The notes under the pieces were generated by a model. The model made no database searches. It saw only the letters and a program-made list of their open reading frames with translations, and was not told the origin of the DNA. Shown one piece after another: positions 6,122 to 14,292 of a stretch of DNA of 64,000 bases. Positions within the stretch are counted from its first letter, which is position 1. Each line of letters starts with the position of its first letter. The position numbers were made by a program, and so were the translations under genes. Source of the DNA: CBDFGE01 sp965247055. GTDB taxonomy: Bacteria; Chloroflexota; Dehalococcoidia; Lucifugimonadales; JAGWBF01. Location: the NCBI GenBank assembly GCA_965247055.1, contig CBDFGE010000004.1:62001-126000 (forward strand), given 5' to 3'.

Positions 6122-9100
6122 ATGACGCTTGGTATACAGGACATAGTAGAGGTAAGGGCGCAGATAAGGCCCCGTGGCGCTGGGGGCAGAGAGTTCGGGA
6201 GAACGCTGCTGCTCACCACCGACCCCACCCTGGACGCTGGTGCGGGCAGGGTAGGGGTCTTTGCCAGCATGGACGAGGTGGCTCGGATGTTCACTCCGGG
6301 CTCCGGTTCCTACCAGGCCGCCCAGGTCTACTTCTCTCAGGTGCCCTATCCCCGGAACCTGGTGATAGGCCGCTGGATCAACATGAGGGAGTCGGCTAGG
6401 CTGACCGGGGGCAGCCCCAGAGCTTTGGAGCAGATAATAGGCAGCCCCACCGTGGTCAGGGGCAGCGGTACTGTGGCGTCGCTGGATACATTCTACGGAC
6501 GCGCCACCGTGCTGACCGGCACGGGCATGGTGGCTGATCTGGTCAACTTCCTTGGTCGCGCCACCGTAGTCACCGGAACGGGGACGGTTGCTGATTTGGT
6601 CAACTTCCACGGTCGCGCCACCGTAGTCACCGGAACAGGGACGGTTGCTGATTTGGTCAACTTCCATGGTCGCGCCACCGTGCTGACCGGCACGGGGACG
6701 GTTGCTGATTTGGTCAACTTCCTTGGTCGCGCCACCGTAGTCACCGGAACAGGGACGGTTGCTGATTTGGTCAACTTCCTTGGTCGCGCCACCGTAGTCA
6801 CCGGAACAGGGACGGTTGCTGATTTGGTCAACTTCCTTGGTCGCGCCACCGTAGTCACCGGAACAGGGACGGTTGCTGATTTGGTCAACTTCCATGGTCG
6901 CGCCACCGTGCTGACCGGCACGGGGACGGTTGCTGATTTGGTCAACTTCCACGGTCGCGCCACCGTAGTCACCGGAACGGGGACGGTGGCGTCCCTGACG
7001 ACGCTTCAGGGCATTACCAGCGGGACTGTCACCTTCCTGGGCCAGACGGTCACCGGCCTCGACTTCTCCTCCGACACCGACCTCGACGGTGTGGCCTCCA
7101 CGCTCCAGACGGCGCTCCGGGCTACCAGCTCCACGGACCTGGACAACGTGGAGGTCGCCTACGACAGCGCCGCCTCGGCGTTCGTCGTGACTCTGCCCTT
7201 GGACAGCAGCGGGGTTGTGCCCACTGCAAGCGCCGCCTTCACCGGCGATGACGCGGATGAGTTGGGCTTGGACACCGCAACCATCGTCAACGGCGTGGAT
7301 TCCATCGTGTCCGGGACCGTTACCTTCTTGAGCCAGACATTGACTGGCCTGGATTTCTCCGCCGTCACGGACTACGACGGCGTGGCAGCTGTGCTTCAGA
7401 CCGGTCTACGGGCCACCTCAGAGACAGATTTGGATCAGGTCGAAGTCGCCTACGACAGCGCCGCCTCGGCGTTCGTCGTGACTCTGCCCTTGGACAGCAG
7501 CGGGGTTGTGCCCACTGCAAGCGCCGCCTTCACCGGCGACAACGCCGACGAGCTAGGGTTGGATACCGCAACCATCGTCAACGGCGTGGATTCCATCGTG
7601 TCCGGGACCGTTACCTTCTTGAGCCAGACATTGACTGGCCTGGATTTCTCCGCCGTCACGGACTACGACGGCGTGGCAGCTGTGCTTCAGACCGGTCTAC
7701 GGGCCACCTCAGAGACAGATTTGGATCAGGTCGAAGTCGCCTACGACAGCGCCGCCTCGGCGTTCGTCGTGACTCTGCCCTTGGACAGCAGCGGGGTTGT
7801 GCCCACCGCAAGCGCCGCCTTCACCGGCGACAATGCCGACGAGCTAGGGTTGGATACCGCCACAATTGTCAACGGCGTGGACGCCATCAAGAGCGGGACC
7901 GTCACCTTCCTGAGCCAGACATTGACCGGCCTGGACTTCTCCGCCGTGACGGACTACGACGGCGTGGCAGCTGTGCTTCAGACCGGTCTACGGGCCACCT
8001 CAGAGACAGATTTGGATCAGGTCGAAGTCGCCTACGACAGCGCCGCCTCGGCGTTCGTCGTGACTCTGCCTCTAGACAGCAGCGGGGTTGTGCCCACCGC
8101 AAGCGCCGCCTTCACCGGCGACAACGCCGACGAGCTAGGGTTGGACACCGCAACCATCGTCAACGGTGTGGATGCCATCAAGAGCGGGACCGTCACCTTC
8201 CTGAGCCAGACATTGTCCGGTCTGGACTTCTCCGGTGTAACCACCTACGACGATGTGGCTTCCGTGCTCCAGACGGCGCTCCGGGCTACCAGCTCCACGG
8301 ACCTGGACAACGTTGAGGTTGTCTACGACAGCGCCGCCTCGGCGTTCGTCGTCACTCTGCCTCTAGACAGCAGTGGGGTTGTGCCCACCGCAAGCGCCGC
8401 CTTCACCGGCGACAACGCCGACGAGCTAGGGTTGGATACCGCCACAATTGTCAACGGCGTGGACGCCATCAAGAGCGGGACCGTCACCTTCCTGAGCCAG
8501 ACGGTGACCGGGCTGGACTTCTCCGCCGTCACCGACCTCGACGATGTGGCATCTGTGCTTCAGACCGCGCTCAGAGCAACGTCCGCCACCAGCCTCGATG
8601 AGGTGGAGGTTGTCTACGACGGGTCGGTGTTCGTCGTGACGATACCTCTAGACAGCAGCGGGGCGGCCACCAGCGTCAGTGCGGCGTTTACTGGGAGCGA
8701 GTCCGACGAGCTGGGTCTCGACACTGCAACCATAGTGGACGGCGTAAGCGCCATACAGTCCGGGAGCGTAACGCTCCTGGGTGAGACCTTCTCCGGGCTG
8801 GACTTCTCCGCCGTCACCGACCTCGACGATGTGGCATCTGTGCTTCAGACGGCGCTTAGGGCCACCAGCTCCACGGACCTGGACAACGTTGAGGTTGTCT
8901 ACGACAGCGCCGCCTCGGTGTTCGTCGTGACGATACCTCTAGCCAGCAACGGGGCGGCAACCAGTGTCAGCGCGGCGTTTACTGGGAGCGAGTCCGACGA
9001 GCTGGGTCTCGACACTGCAACCATAGTGGACGGCGTAAGCGCCATACAGTCCGGGAGCGTAACGCTCCTGGGTGAGACCTTCTCCGGTCTGGACTTCTCC

Positions 9101-11083
9101 AGCGTGACGGACTACGACGATGTGGCCTCCGTGCTCCAGGATGCTCTCCGCGCTGCATCTGTGACGTCCCTGGCTTCCGTGGAGGTGGCCTATCAAGGCG
9201 GGGTGTTCGTCGTGATAATCCCCTTGGACAGCCAGGGAGCGGCCACCAGCGTCAGCGTGGCGTTCACCGGGGACACCGCTGACGAGCTGGGCTTGGACAC
9301 TGCAACCATAGTGGACGGCGTAAGCGCCATACAGTCCGGGACCGTGACGTTCCTGAGTCAGACCGTGACGGGCCTCGATTTCTCCGCAGTCACCGACTAC
9401 GACGATGTGGCTGCTGTGCTCCAGACGGCGCTGCGTGGGGCCACGGGCACGACACTTGATGCCGTCGAGGTCGCCTACGACAGCGACGCCTCGGCGTTTG
9501 TGGTCACAATCCCGCTGGCGGCCGATGGCTCGGCCACGGCGGTCATCGCGGCCTTCACCGGGGCAACCGCCGACGAGGTGGGCCTGGGTACGGTCACGAT
9601 TGAAGACGGCATAGACACTATCACCGCCGGCAGCGTGACGTTCCACGGTGCAAGCCTTACTGGTCTGGACTTGAGCTCCGTGGCGGGATACGACGATGTG
9701 GCTGCTGTGCTCCAGAACGCTCTGCGGGCAAGCTCCGTCGCCACCCTTGATGCAGTAGAGGTGGAGCACGACGGCTCGCAGTTCGTCCTCACCCTTCCTC
9801 TTGGCTTGGACGGGTCCGCCACTGAGGTGAGCGGCCCCTTCACCGGAGAGCATGCCGACGAACTGGGCCTGGATACGGTAGATATCACCGCCGGAGTGGA
9901 CGGTATAGGAGCAGGCTCCCTCACCTGGCATGGCTCCTCCATCTCCGTAGACTTCACCGGCGCTGACTCTTACGACGACGTGGCCAGCACGCTCCAGACG
10001 GCCCTCAGAGCGGTGAGAGCGGCGGCAAGAGCGGACCTGCGGAGCGCAACGGTTGAGTTCGACCCCGACGGATTCTTCCGGGTGCGGCTCGGTTTCGATT
10101 CGACAAGCGGTGACCCCTATGCCATCAACGGCTTCATGGCGGACGATGCCCAGGAGCCAGCTTCCGCTCTGGGGCTGGATAACGCCTCCGCCGGCAGCAT
10201 CGACCCGGGCCACGCGTCGGAGCCCATCGAGGACGCGATGGACGCCATCAGCGGGCTGGACGATGGCTGGTACTTCGTTACGGTGGACTCGAGCATCACC
10301 ACGGGTGCAGACCTGCTCTCCCTGTCTCGGTGGGTTCAGGCCAAGGTCCACATGCTGGCGTTGGATGTGGTGGACGAGGGTGTCCTGACGCCTAACGAGT
10401 CCACCAGCCTGGCGGCGCAGCTATCCGCCTTGGAGCAGCAGAGGACCTTCCTGGTCTGGTCTAGAACCAGGGACAGCAAGGCCCTATCGCTGGCTGGGAG
10501 GCTCTCCAGCGTGAACTTTGAAGGGCAGAACACGCTGATCACGCCAAAGTTCAAGAGCCTGCCTAGGACCGTCTCGGACATCGTAACGACTGCTCAGAAG
10601 AAGGAGCTGGACCGGAAGTGGGTCGGGTACTATACCCGCTTCGGCCCGGATGCCATCTTCGCCGAGGGATGGACGCAATCCGGCGACTGGATCGACGTTC
10701 GGTATTGGCTGGACTGGATCACCAAGGCTATGCAGAGCGAGGTGTACAACCTGCTCAGGCAACATCCAACTAGGGTGCCGCAGACAGCCGAGGGACTGGC
10801 CAGCATAGAGGCAGCCATCGAGCGGGTGTGCGAGGCGGGCCGCAGGAACGGCGGCATCGCTCCGGGCCGAGTGTCCGAGACGGTCGCCAACAACATACGG
10901 CTGGCCACGAACAATCCGACATTCGAGGGGTTCCTGCCAGCGGGGTATCTGGTGGCAATAGGCTCCATAGCAGATCAGCTACAGATAGACCGTGACGATC
11001 GCAGGAGCCCAACGATCCGGGTATGGCTGAAGGGCAGCGGAGCCATGCACCACGTAACCATCGGACTGGTATTTACTGGGTAG
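6122..11083 (+). CDS. DUF3383-type tail sheath protein expanded by tandem repeats
   Basis: The N-terminus (LGIQDIVEVRAQIRPRGAGG) and the long C-terminus (DDGWYFVTVDSSITTGADLL, then LDRKWVGYYTRFGPDAIFAE and GSGAMHHVTIGLVFTG) match DUF3383-type contractile-tail sheath proteins. The middle is hugely expanded: ten 19-residue units (RATVVTGTGTVADLVNFHG type) then eleven domains of about 97 residues (SGTVTFLSQTLTGLDFSAVT ... DELGLDTATIVNGVDAI). The product is 1653 residues; relatives are usually a few hundred. The big domains are predicted beta-rich and probably stick out of the sheath. Tube, chaperone and tape-measure genes follow in the usual myophage order. Confidence 0.8.
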   Translation: MTLGIQDIVEVRAQIRPRGAGGREFGRTLLLTTDPTLDAGAGRVGVFASMDEVARMFTPGSGSYQAAQVYFSQVPYPRNLVIGRWINMRESARLTGGSPRALEQIIGSPTVVRGSGTVASLDTFYGRATVLTGTGMVADLVNFLGRATVVTGTGTVADLVNFHGRATVVTGTGTVADLVNFHGRATVLTGTGTVADLVNFLGRATVVTGTGTVADLVNFLGRATVVTGTGTVADLVNFLGRATVVTGTGTVADLVNFHGRATVLTGTGTVADLVNFHGRATVVTGTGTVASLTTLQGITSGTVTFLGQTVTGLDFSSDTDLDGVASTLQTALRATSSTDLDNVEVAYDSAASAFVVTLPLDSSGVVPTASAAFTGDDADELGLDTATIVNGVDSIVSGTVTFLSQTLTGLDFSAVTDYDGVAAVLQTGLRATSETDLDQVEVAYDSAASAFVVTLPLDSSGVVPTASAAFTGDNADELGLDTATIVNGVDSIVSGTVTFLSQTLTGLDFSAVTDYDGVAAVLQTGLRATSETDLDQVEVAYDSAASAFVVTLPLDSSGVVPTASAAFTGDNADELGLDTATIVNGVDAIKSGTVTFLSQTLTGLDFSAVTDYDGVAAVLQTGLRATSETDLDQVEVAYDSAASAFVVTLPLDSSGVVPTASAAFTGDNADELGLDTATIVNGVDAIKSGTVTFLSQTLSGLDFSGVTTYDDVASVLQTALRATSSTDLDNVEVVYDSAASAFVVTLPLDSSGVVPTASAAFTGDNADELGLDTATIVNGVDAIKSGTVTFLSQTVTGLDFSAVTDLDDVASVLQTALRATSATSLDEVEVVYDGSVFVVTIPLDSSGAATSVSAAFTGSESDELGLDTATIVDGVSAIQSGSVTLLGETFSGLDFSAVTDLDDVASVLQTALRATSSTDLDNVEVVYDSAASVFVVTIPLASNGAATSVSAAFTGSESDELGLDTATIVDGVSAIQSGSVTLLGETFSGLDFSSVTDYDDVASVLQDALRAASVTSLASVEVAYQGGVFVVIIPLDSQGAATSVSVAFTGDTADELGLDTATIVDGVSAIQSGTVTFLSQTVTGLDFSAVTDYDDVAAVLQTALRGATGTTLDAVEVAYDSDASAFVVTIPLAADGSATAVIAAFTGATADEVGLGTVTIEDGIDTITAGSVTFHGASLTGLDLSSVAGYDDVAAVLQNALRASSVATLDAVEVEHDGSQFVLTLPLGLDGSATEVSGPFTGEHADELGLDTVDITAGVDGIGAGSLTWHGSSISVDFTGADSYDDVASTLQTALRAVRAAARADLRSATVEFDPDGFFRVRLGFDSTSGDPYAINGFMADDAQEPASALGLDNASAGSIDPGHASEPIEDAMDAISGLDDGWYFVTVDSSITTGADLLSLSRWVQAKVHMLALDVVDEGVLTPNESTSLAAQLSALEQQRTFLVWSRTRDSKALSLAGRLSSVNFEGQNTLITPKFKSLPRTVSDIVTTAQKKELDRKWVGYYTRFGPDAIFAEGWTQSGDWIDVRYWLDWITKAMQSEVYNLLRQHPTRVPQTAEGLASIEAAIERVCEAGRRNGGIAPGRVSETVANNIRLATNNPTFEGFLPAGYLVAIGSIADQLQIDRDDRRSPTIRVWLKGSGAMHHVTIGLVFTG
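6443..7012 (+). repeat. Ten tandem 57-bp units in the sheath gene
   Basis: One degenerate unit (6443-6499), eight nearly identical units (6500-6955) and one unit with a changed end (6956-7012) each encode 19 residues of the RATV(V/L)TGTGTVADLVNF(H/L)G type. Units differ at a few sites only (V/L, H/L), pointing to recent amplification by slippage or unequal recombination. Two units of the same type occur in the J-like gene near 22387-22500. Confidence 0.95.
7019..10210 (+). repeat. Eleven tandem about 291-bp domain repeats in the sheath gene
   Basis: Units start at 7019, 7310, 7601, 7892, 8183, 8474, 8759, 9050, 9335, 9626 and 9911 (95-97 codons; the last is degenerate). Each encodes a domain from SGTVTFLSQT to DELGLDTATIVNGV. 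Units 2-4 are almost identical at the DNA level, while units 9-11 are strongly diverged, so growth seems recent in the 5' part. Two more copies lie in the baseplate gene at about 22501-23070. Confidence 0.95.
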
Positions 11084-11094
11084 GAGGAAGAACA

Positions 11095-11568
11095 ATGCTT
11101 TATTCGTTGCAAGACGTGACGGTTACTCTAAACGGCCACACCGTGGAGGGTGAGCAAATCATAAGGGGCTGGTCTGAGGACACGGACGCCCTCACACTGC
11201 CGGACGCATTCGAGTTCGCCAGCGTTCGGCGCGGCGCGACCGGAGAGATGGCGGCGTTCAGCACAGGGGACAGGGGCGGCCCGGTAACGCTCAAGCTGAT
11301 ACCCAACTCCCCCTCGGTGCCGTTCTTGATGAACCAGGTGACGCGGATTCTGGTTGAGAGGGCCGAAGTGATCTGGGACGGCAGCGTAAAGCACCGCAAG
11401 TCGGGCGCTAGCGTTACGCTCAAGCGGGGCATCCTCGTCTCTGGCCCTTTGTGGTACACGATGGGCAAGGGTGAGGTGGGCAACCTCACATTTAACTGGG
11501 AGTTTCAGGAGATCATCCCCAACTTCACCAATGTGAATTTCGCCGACGTGCCGGTGCTAGGGACGTAA
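11095..11568 (+). CDS. Tail tube protein (DUF3277-like)
   Basis: ATG 11095 follows AGGAGGAAGAACA; the product has 157 residues. The start (MLYSLQDVTVTLNGHTVEGE) and the repeated beta-strand pattern fit DUF3277-type myophage tube proteins, and the gene lies directly after the sheath gene, the standard sheath-tube order. It should form the inner tail tube through which DNA passes. Confidence 0.75.
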   Translation: MLYSLQDVTVTLNGHTVEGEQIIRGWSEDTDALTLPDAFEFASVRRGATGEMAAFSTGDRGGPVTLKLIPNSPSVPFLMNQVTRILVERAEVIWDGSVKHRKSGASVTLKRGILVSGPLWYTMGKGEVGNLTFNWEFQEIIPNFTNVNFADVPVLGT

Positions 11569-11582
11569 GGGGAGGCAACTAG

Positions 11583-12053
11583 ATGGTGAGTCTTAACGGA
11601 ATAGGCGGCGACCTAACAAAGACCGAGTTCGAGATCGGCGGGACACGATTTGCCGTTGCCAAGCTGCCGGCGATGGCGGGCTTCGACCTCCTGGAGGCGA
11701 TCAGGCATGAGCTGGGCAAGTCCCAGGCTCTATCCCTGCCCACAGAGGTCTTGAACGAGGACAACAGGTCGATAGTGGCCTTCCTCAAGATAGTGCTGTC
11801 GCTGGACCCTGCGTTTGTGCGGCAGGTGCGTCAGAAGCTATTCGAAAAGGTAGCCTTCTCCAACGCGCGGGTTCCCACTCCGCAGCAGCTAGCTGGGGCC
11901 GAGGAGATGGCCTTCGACGGCCTGGAGCCCATAGCGATCTACGAAGTGCTGGCGCGGAGTGCGGCCGTAAATTTTACGCCGTCCTTGGACGCCCTCGTCT
12001 CCAGGTTGAGAGACGCCCCCCTGGTTTCGAGCCCGTCCGTCCCCTCGGAATAA
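11583..12053 (+). CDS. Tail assembly chaperone, upstream frame (G-like)
   Basis: This 156-residue, mostly helical protein lies between tube and tape-measure genes. In tailed phages this place holds the chaperone pair made by a -1 ribosomal frameshift. The -1 frame is open from before 12000 through the next ORF and encodes a recognisable second chaperone domain. A run of six C at 12016-12021 (codons GCC CCC CTG) is the best candidate slip site. The chaperone binds the tape-measure protein during tail assembly. Confidence 0.65.
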   Translation: MVSLNGIGGDLTKTEFEIGGTRFAVAKLPAMAGFDLLEAIRHELGKSQALSLPTEVLNEDNRSIVAFLKIVLSLDPAFVRQVRQKLFEKVAFSNARVPTPQQLAGAEEMAFDGLEPIAIYEVLARSAAVNFTPSLDALVSRLRDAPLVSSPSVPSE

Positions 12054-12226
12054 AACCCTTCTTCGGCGCTCTCATGGACGCAGGACTGGCTGAATACCTG
12101 GACCTCAAGAATACCTTCGACCTGGACGAAGCCATGGAACTCCACGAGCAGTTGACCGCGAGGATTGAGAACGACCATCGAGCTCACGATGCCGCAGAAA
12201 AGAAGGCCAAGGAGAAGAGAAGTTAG
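12014..12226 (+). CDS. Tail assembly chaperone, -1 frame extension (T-like)
   Basis: In the -1 frame relative to the G-like gene the sequence reads through RPLGIKPFFGALMDAGL, AEYLDLKNTFDLDEAMELHE and a basic Lys-rich tail to TAG 12224-12226. The KPFF-AL-DAGL-EYLDLK pattern is what I know from the second chaperone domain next to DUF3277 tubes. The first ATG is 12074 and lacks a strong ribosome site, so expression as a frameshift fusion is more likely. The start given is about the slip region. Confidence 0.6.
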   Translation, partial: RPPGFEPVRPLGIKPFFGALMDAGLAEYLDLKNTFDLDEAMELHEQLTARIENDHRAHDAAEKKAKEKRS

Positions 12227-12234
12227 GAGGAGCC

Positions 12235-12519
12235 ATGACCAAGGAAGCCCGTATCGTGTTTGGCCTAAATGACCTGGTGAGTGTCCGGTTCCAGTGTCCC
12301 AAGTGCCAGGGGGAAGTCGTGCAGCGATTCGATGGACGCCATTGGCGGCTGCCCACATCTTGCCCTTTGTGCCTTGCAAGGTGGGACGAACGCGATAGCC
12401 TCAGGACGGAACTCGACGAACTGCTTCTCATGATGCGGAACCTTTGCGATCGACCAGACCCTAAGATCAGTCTCCGGTTCGAGCTGGACGGTGCTGTTGT
12501 GGAGACGGAGGGGGGCTAG
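12235..12519 (+). CDS. Small zinc-ribbon protein in the tail region
   Basis: This 94-residue protein starts nine bases after the chaperone stop with GGAGG in front. It has a Cys4 zinc ribbon (FQCPKCQGEVV, then PTSCPLCLARW) followed by an acidic helical segment. It is probably a late-region accessory protein; zinc ribbons of this size can bind nucleic acid or stabilise a fold. The family is not recognised. Confidence 0.5.
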   Translation: MTKEARIVFGLNDLVSVRFQCPKCQGEVVQRFDGRHWRLPTSCPLCLARWDERDSLRTELDELLLMMRNLCDRPDPKISLRFELDGAVVETEGG

Positions 12520-12541
12520 CAGGAATGGATGGGGCGATGAC

Positions 12542-12850
12542 TCAGGAGAAAATAGCCTTCCGCAAGGCGTTGTTGAGCCGCGTCTGCCAACCCGGGCCAC
12601 TGTCTCGGAAGTGGTCGGCTATGTCGGCATCAATACGTAACGTAACCTTCGCTTTGGTGGGGGCCTTCTGCTTGCCACGGGTACGCCGCCACTCGTGTAC
12701 CAACTCAGGATCAACCGCAATGGCAGGCTGGGCTCTCTTGAACCACTCTGCGTCCTTCTCGAAGTCGTCCGGGTCCTCGGAGATCTGCCGTTGTATCTCA
12801 GCCTCTTCTTCCTCTGTGGGCCAGATGGTTCCAGGCTTAAGCTTTGGCAT
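12542..12850 (-). CDS. brnA: BrnA-like antitoxin (TA module 2)
   Basis: This 102-residue protein has an acidic N-terminal half and a C-terminal ribbon-helix-helix (KVTLRIDADIADHFRDSGPG, then WQTRLNNALRKAI) typical of BrnA. It should repress the operon and neutralise BrnT. Its start overlaps the toxin end by 14 bases. Its stop lies directly beside an ATGACT sequence that also begins the next late gene at 13191. The module is antisense to the tail operon. Confidence 0.85.
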   Translation of the reverse strand: MPKLKPGTIWPTEEEEAEIQRQISEDPDDFEKDAEWFKRAQPAIAVDPELVHEWRRTRGKQKAPTKAKVTLRIDADIADHFRDSGPGWQTRLNNALRKAIFS

Positions 12851-13097
12851 GGCCTCTCATCTCCTTTGGGCTCGCCTTGCGCAGGCTGATGATTCGGCGG
12901 GCATCTCCCCGCCTGGTGTAAACAACGAAGTGGAGACGTTGCCCAATGTATCCAATAGCCGTGTATCGCATCTCACCGTGCCTGGGGTCCGGTTGAATAA
13001 GCGCGGTATCCCACTCGAAGTCCTCGATGGCGGCGAAGTTGGGACGCCCGCTCGCAATGTTGGCTCGGTTCTTAGCCGCGTCCCACTCATATTTCAC
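12837..13097 (-). CDS. brnT: BrnT-like ribonuclease toxin (TA module 2)
   Basis: The N-terminus YEWDAAKNRANIASGRPNFA and later YIGQRLHFVVYTRRGDARRI and ISLRKASPKE are hallmarks of BrnT, a RelE-fold ribonuclease. I choose GTG 13097 (MKYEWD...), which lies six bases after the -10 hexamer TACACT; ATG 13103 would start immediately after the -10 and give two extra residues. The mRNA would be leaderless. The palindrome TGTACGTACA in the spacer is a likely BrnA operator. Confidence 0.85.
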   Translation of the reverse strand: MKYEWDAAKNRANIASGRPNFAAIEDFEWDTALIQPDPRHGEMRYTAIGYIGQRLHFVVYTRRGDARRIISLRKASPKEMRGHAKA

Positions 13098-13103
13098 AGT
13101 CAT

Positions 13104-13132
13104 AGTGTACGTACATTATGAGTAGTAGTCAA
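13104..13132 (-). promoter_or_regulatory. Promoter/operator of brnTA
   Basis: On the - strand TTGACT (13127-13132), a 17-base spacer and TACACT (13104-13109) form a near-consensus promoter. The palindrome TGTACGTACA spans the spacer and -10 edge. The toxin GTG lies six bases downstream. Confidence 0.7.
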
Positions 13133-13190
13133 CCGAATCTTGGGGGGGGCGGCGTGAAGAGACGCATCCAGCCAGTGAAGGAGGTTCCCA

Positions 13191-13529
13191 ATGACTGACG
13201 AAGAGCGAAACGCGGCGATAGGTGCCCTCGTCGTCGAGTACGAAGAGAACGAAAGGCTCATAGCGACGCAGAGGTCGATTCTCCATAGGGTCGGGGAAGA
13301 CCTTACACATCTAGGCATCGCACTGAGGGGCTATCAGTCTGGCATCGAGGTGACAGAGTCTGATTTGACCGCTACCATCATTAGGGACAGACGTTCCGTC
13401 CCTTCCACATCCGTCTCCTTCGACAACCTCCGCGATCACATAGAAACATGGCACAAGGCGCTTGCTAACAAGGAACGGCTAGAGGACTGCCTGCGACAGG
13501 CCGGCCTGGAGAAACTCATTGGGAAGTAA
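13191..13529 (+). CDS. Helical hypothetical protein of the tail region
   Basis: This 112-residue acidic protein (MTDEERNAAIGALVVEYEEN...) is predicted largely alpha-helical with coiled-coil potential at both ends. GGAGG lies eight bases before ATG 13191. It is the late gene downstream of the BrnTA module. The start MTDEE is echoed by an ATGACTCAGGAG at 12537 on the other side of that module. The function is unknown. Confidence 0.5.
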   Translation: MTDEERNAAIGALVVEYEENERLIATQRSILHRVGEDLTHLGIALRGYQSGIEVTESDLTATIIRDRRSVPSTSVSFDNLRDHIETWHKALANKERLEDCLRQAGLEKLIGK

Positions 13530-13531
13530 CG

Positions 13532-13644
13532 AGGAGGCGCATCCATGACCAAGCAGAAGACCGCTAAGATAGACCTCAATGCTCGCAGGCTTGGACAGGG
13601 GATACTTAAGAGGGAGAGAAGGATGGTTTTGCGAATAGGAGAAG
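13532..13644 (+). pseudogene. Truncated start copy 1 of the 14959 gene
   Basis: AGGAGGCGCA, ATG 13545 and codons for TKQKTAKIDL closely match the ribosome site and start of the intact gene at 14959 (KKQKTAKLDL). Similarity fades after about 45 bases and the frame then runs into the hicB end. It is the first of three start copies that bracket TA modules 3 and 4. A 66-codon product is possible but unlikely to be functional. Confidence 0.7.
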
Positions 13645-13857
13645 TTAGCCCGGCACCTCGACCAGCTCAGTCGAGGACTGTGGTTCCGGGATCGGCGCGC
13701 CATCCCTCCGTATGCTCTCAAGGTGGAGAACGATGGCTTCTTTAATGAGGGAGCAGACCTCTTCCCTGGTCTCAGCAGCAGCTACACAGCCAGGCAGGTC
13801 GGGAATGTATGCCCCAAAGCTTGTGGGGCCTTCTTCGATGATTACCGCATACTTCAT
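13645..13857 (-). CDS. hicB: HicB-like antitoxin (TA module 3)
   Basis: The start MKYAVIIEEGPTSFGAYIPD and following LPGCVAAAETREEVCSLIKE are classic for the partial RNase-H fold of HicB antitoxins. At 70 residues the protein lacks the C-terminal DNA-binding domain found in longer HicB proteins. The ATG overlaps the hicA stop (ATGA). It should bind HicA; with no HTH, autoregulation may be weak. Confidence 0.85.
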   Translation of the reverse strand: MKYAVIIEEGPTSFGAYIPDLPGCVAAAETREEVCSLIKEAIVLHLESIRRDGAPIPEPQSSTELVEVPG

Positions 13858-14057
13858 CGCCCACTTCCTTCTTCGAGACCTGCTTGTTTCAGAATGCTGC
13901 GCCACGTCCCGACGGTTAGGTCTATTCCCAGGTTCCCAGCGATGGTCACCGTGCCCGGCTTCTCTGGATGCTTGTACTGACGGTGACTTCCGCGAGTCCT
14001 CACCAGAACCCAGCCACCCCTTTCCACTACGCGGATGGCTTCTCGAACCTTGGGCAT
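13854..14057 (-). CDS. hicA: HicA-like mRNA interferase toxin (TA module 3)
   Basis: The start chosen is MPKVREAIRVVERGGWVLVR at 14057, giving 67 residues. The catalytic His lies in RTRGSHRQYKHPEKPGTVTI, the double-stranded-RNA-binding-like fold of HicA, which cleaves mRNA. The order hicA-hicB is normal. Unlike the other modules here, no leaderless promoter spacing is seen; four decamer-like repeats lie upstream at 14101-14140. Confidence 0.85.
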   Translation of the reverse strand: MPKVREAIRVVERGGWVLVRTRGSHRQYKHPEKPGTVTIAGNLGIDLTVGTWRSILKQAGLEEGSGR

Positions 14058-14100
14058 ACCACCGCCTAGTTTAACACAAGTTTGAGGAATCGTGGAAGGG

Positions 14101-14140
14101 CATAGAGGCTCATAGAGGCTCATAGAGTGTCATAGGGGAT
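14101..14140. repeat. Four 10-bp iterated repeats upstream of hicAB
   Basis: CATAGAGGCT, CATAGAGGCT, CATAGAGTGT and CATAGGGGAT lie head to tail between the hicA promoter region and the next start copy. The regular 10-base spacing equals about one helical turn, as in an operator array, but could also be simple slippage. Confidence 0.7.
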
Positions 14141-14158
14141 CGCAGAGATAGAGTCACT

Positions 14159-14292
14159 AGGAGGACGTATTGAAGACGCAGAAGCTCGACCTGGGCGGCC
14201 AGGAAGCCACCATCATTGACGAGGTAGTCGCTACGCTCGGCTGCAGGGCTGATGCGCTCGATAGGGTCAGGAGGTATGAGCGTGCTCGCTAA
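14159..14292 (+). pseudogene. Truncated start copy 2 of the 14959 gene
   Basis: AGGAGG then TTG 14170 and codons for KTQKLDLGGQEATIIDEVV match the start of the gene at 14959 (KKQKTAKLDLGGQKVDVGIP) with a nine-base deletion. The 40-codon frame ends at TAA 14290-14292, inside the end of the HigA-like gene of module 4. This copy lies between TA modules 3 and 4. Confidence 0.7.

Noticed and set aside
5891..6952. - strand ORF of repeated 19-residue units (DQISNRP type)
   Set aside because: It is the reverse frame of the 57-bp repeats in the sheath gene; a repeat length divisible by three keeps all frames open.
6443..7012. Possible CRISPR array
   Set aside because: The 57-bp units are head to tail with no unique spacers, and they are coding and in frame.
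8939..10351. 470-codon - strand ORF in the sheath repeats
   Set aside because: It is kept open by the GC-rich repeat structure; the + frame has the sheath domains.
12525..13121. 198-codon + strand ORF opposite brnTA
   Set aside because: The - strand encodes unmistakable BrnT and BrnA motifs and a promoter; the + frame is a shadow.
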